Assembly (NCBI RefSeq): GCF_023856365.1
Contig: NC_064552.1
Coordinates: 6,749,160-6,813,159 of the forward strand
DNA length: 64,000 bases
Direction: 5' to 3'
From: Brienomyrus brachyistius
Taxonomy: Eukaryota; Chordata; Actinopteri; Osteoglossiformes; Mormyridae
Below the pieces are notes generated by a model, which saw nothing but the letters and a program-made list of their open reading frames with translations, ran no database searches and had not been told where the DNA came from. The translations under genes and the position numbers were made by a program. This document shows, in pieces, positions 61,931-64,000 of the stretch (the first letter of the stretch is position 1; each line of letters starts with the position of its first letter).

Positions 61931-64000
61931 GGATGTCTTGTTTATGAAAAGGATGCAAAACTTTGATTTAATTTCATAGACTTTTTAGTTTGTTAGCATC
62001 TTTGTCTCAACTTTAGTTTTAATTGATCATTCTGAATATCTACTATGTAGTTAATTGGGGCAGTTTTCTTCTTCTTGCATTTGAAGCTGTAGGTGAATCA
62101 ACTGTTTTCCAGTTTTTATTTTTTAGGTTTTTTTTGCAACATGATTTGACTTGGGAAGGATTTCAAGACATCAGTACATTGCCTTGAGTGCGTTGCCCCG
62201 AAATATTATAAAGGGGATTCAAACTACAATTTCACACACTTAATGTGTGTATTGAAGATGTGTGAAACGGATCATTTTCAGGTCTTGTTAATGATGCGAT
62301 GCAGCGTTTAATTCTGTCATGAAGCAAGAAGAATTAAATCCAAGGATCCCAGCAGGACAGGCTTTGAACCTAGATTTATCCATTGCAATTCAGGCAATCT
62401 GAACATGAGCTGTGAAAGGTGGGAAACCATTTGAATGAAATTTACAGTTCTTACCTTAGGATAGCAGATTTGAGGTTATCACTGGTCAAAAGGAGAGCAT
62501 AAATACATATGGAAGTGCTCCAGTGCATATTCACTTTACAGGTCTTTGGTTCATACGTAGGTCTTACAAAATCATCATCATTTGAATCTGTTAGAGCAAG
62601 ATCGCTAAACTAATTTAAATTTATGCATGCAAATATCGTGCAAAGATTATAACAATTTGTTAAATATACTTTTCTAATATGATTCAGGATGGCAAGGCAC
62701 ACAGGGAAATACTGTAATACTTTTAATATCAGCATATAAGATTTTTGGTAGAAGCAGAGGTATGCTGTAATAGATTAAACCCAATAATTCTGTAATATCT
62801 GACTTGTTCCTTTAAATATTCTGCCTAATATCAGCGAAAAAGTGAAGAAATTGTCTGTTATGTAAAATTATGCACTGGATTTTGACTCATCCGCAAATGT
62901 GTAATAGACAGAGTGACATTATTCTTTGCTTGTATTTGTACTCACTGCTACTATTGTTAATATATGTTATTAATGTAATGAGCAGTTTATAATTTTCTTA
63001 ATGACTTAAAGCCATTGCTTCTAACACCTTTGATCTTACTGTGTTCTGCATGATTTCCTAAAAGATCTTAAATAAACAATTATCAGAAATTGGCATTTAG
63101 AAGACATGGGTGATTCATCTCAATTTTCTTCATTTTCTTCTCAATTTATTACAAAGGCTCGGTCATCTCTTATGTACAATTTTAGCTGGTTTAGCATGTA
63201 AGAGCACAGGTGCCACAGATCAATGTCCTGATGATTTAGCTTTCATGAAACATCCTCAAGGTTTATACTGAAAATATATAGTAAATAGCTACACATATTG
63301 CAGTCTGCAACTGATCTTCAGCTTTCAGTTTTGTGGGAAAAACACAAAGGATTACCAGTTGGACCACCTTATACTCAGGAATTGTTGAGTACAGTGGCTT
63401 TCTCTTATTCTCCTGTGCTATGGACACATGCACACTTAAATCCAACAAACATATGGAGAATGAATTACAGTAATGCCACATGTTCCTAGGGTAAAAATTG
63501 CCCACTCAACCGGGTTTGACTGCTATCTATTTACCTGTAGGGTTAGGGTTAATCTGTTGAGTCTCTGAAAAGCCAAACATGGAAGGTTTATCTTCTATTG
63601 CTGTAAACTTGGTGTCAATGCACACCCTTTATACAAGATTAGTTGTAAGCAGATTAATTGTAAATTTATTGCGATTAATTTCAAGATTAATCTCTATTAT
63701 AGTCAGTTAATTTCAAACATGCTACAATACAGCATTTATAACAGTCCACCCTCATTAGAATGTTTTTCCAATGAGGCATACTTATGAAATGGTTAGTTCT
63801 GTTGAAGCATTGGGACAGTGTATCGAGAGGTATGAGCTCTGGGAGAATAGGAGCAGCTGGCCAGGTGTCTGCGTTTTAACTGCTTGATCTCATGGAAGAA
63901 GCACAAATAATTTACGAGATGCAGGTGAGTTTACTCACATGAAGGTCATGTGAAATGTAAGCATTGTAAGCAATTTCTCAGCACAGATATTGGATTAGAA

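Larger units (their letters stand above)
39734..64000 (+). other. Intron 1 of the SorCS gene, continuing past the window
   Basis: It begins GTAAGT. No frame in the remaining 24 kb resembles the VPS10 beta-propeller, so exon 2 lies outside. Long first introns are normal for this family. Content recognised: microsatellites, SINE fragments, two palindromic MITE copies, one Tc1-like transposon, and two CpG-richer blocks (48977-49265 and 57120-57600). The stretches 39870-41405, 45210-47140, 47300-48970, 49320-50700, 50885-53745, 53790-56025, 57680-61680 and 61930-64000 show only AT-rich sequence and chance open frames. Confidence 0.8.

Noticed and set aside
63538..63556. Telomere-like 'agggttagggttaat'
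   Set aside because: Only about two TTAGGG units, which is expected by chance and too short for an interstitial telomere tract.
1..64000. Spaced direct repeats considered as a CRISPR array, or bacterial operons
   Set aside because: All short repeats are microsatellites or dispersed elements without regular unique spacers, and gene structure is clearly spliced eukaryotic.

Overview
The window reads as vertebrate nuclear DNA, most likely from a ray-finned fish. It is AT-rich, with sparse coding exons bounded by canonical GT/AG splice sites, very long introns, many microsatellites, three decayed Tc1-like transposons, a decayed non-LTR retrotransposon, LTR fragments, and many copies of a fish-type SINE with a (TGGA)n tail. 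No prokaryotic-style genes, CRISPR array, rRNA or convincing tRNA is present. The species cannot be named from the sequence.

Only two genes are supported, both on the + strand. At the left are the last two coding exons of what I read as cfap58 (ccdc147): a coiled-coil exon at 1051-1184 and a small terminal exon at 8827-8947, joined across a 7.6 kb intron. A poly(A) signal at 9308-9313 is a plausible end. About 29 kb of gene-free DNA follows. A CpG-rich promoter (about 38690-39034) then leads into the first coding exon of a SorCS-family VPS10 receptor (39035-39733), best assigned to sorcs3. The rest of the window (39734-64000) is its first intron, and exon 2 lies beyond the end. CFAP58 followed by SORCS3 in the same orientation matches the order I recall for human 10q25, which supports both calls.

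The space between and inside the genes is filled with repeats. At 10.2-17.1 kb there is a foldback repeat split by a Tc1 remnant, then a LINE reverse-transcriptase fragment abutting a second Tc1 copy, then an AT-rich repeat interrupted by a SINE with a 13-bp target duplication. At 20.7-26.6 kb there are a perfect pentanucleotide array, a roughly 680-bp direct repeat, a SINE carrying a nested hairpin insertion, two solo LTRs of one family each with 5-bp target duplications, and a palindromic MITE. At 42-47.3 kb, inside the sorcs intron, there are two copies of a second palindromic MITE and a Tc1 element with both ends intact but its catalytic Glu position changed to Gly.

I did not find a new multi-gene system. 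The items most worth following up are the cfap58 terminal exon, the sorcs exon 1 propeptide, the nested hairpin element, the split foldback element, the paired solo LTRs and two unexplained CpG-rich blocks in the sorcs intron.
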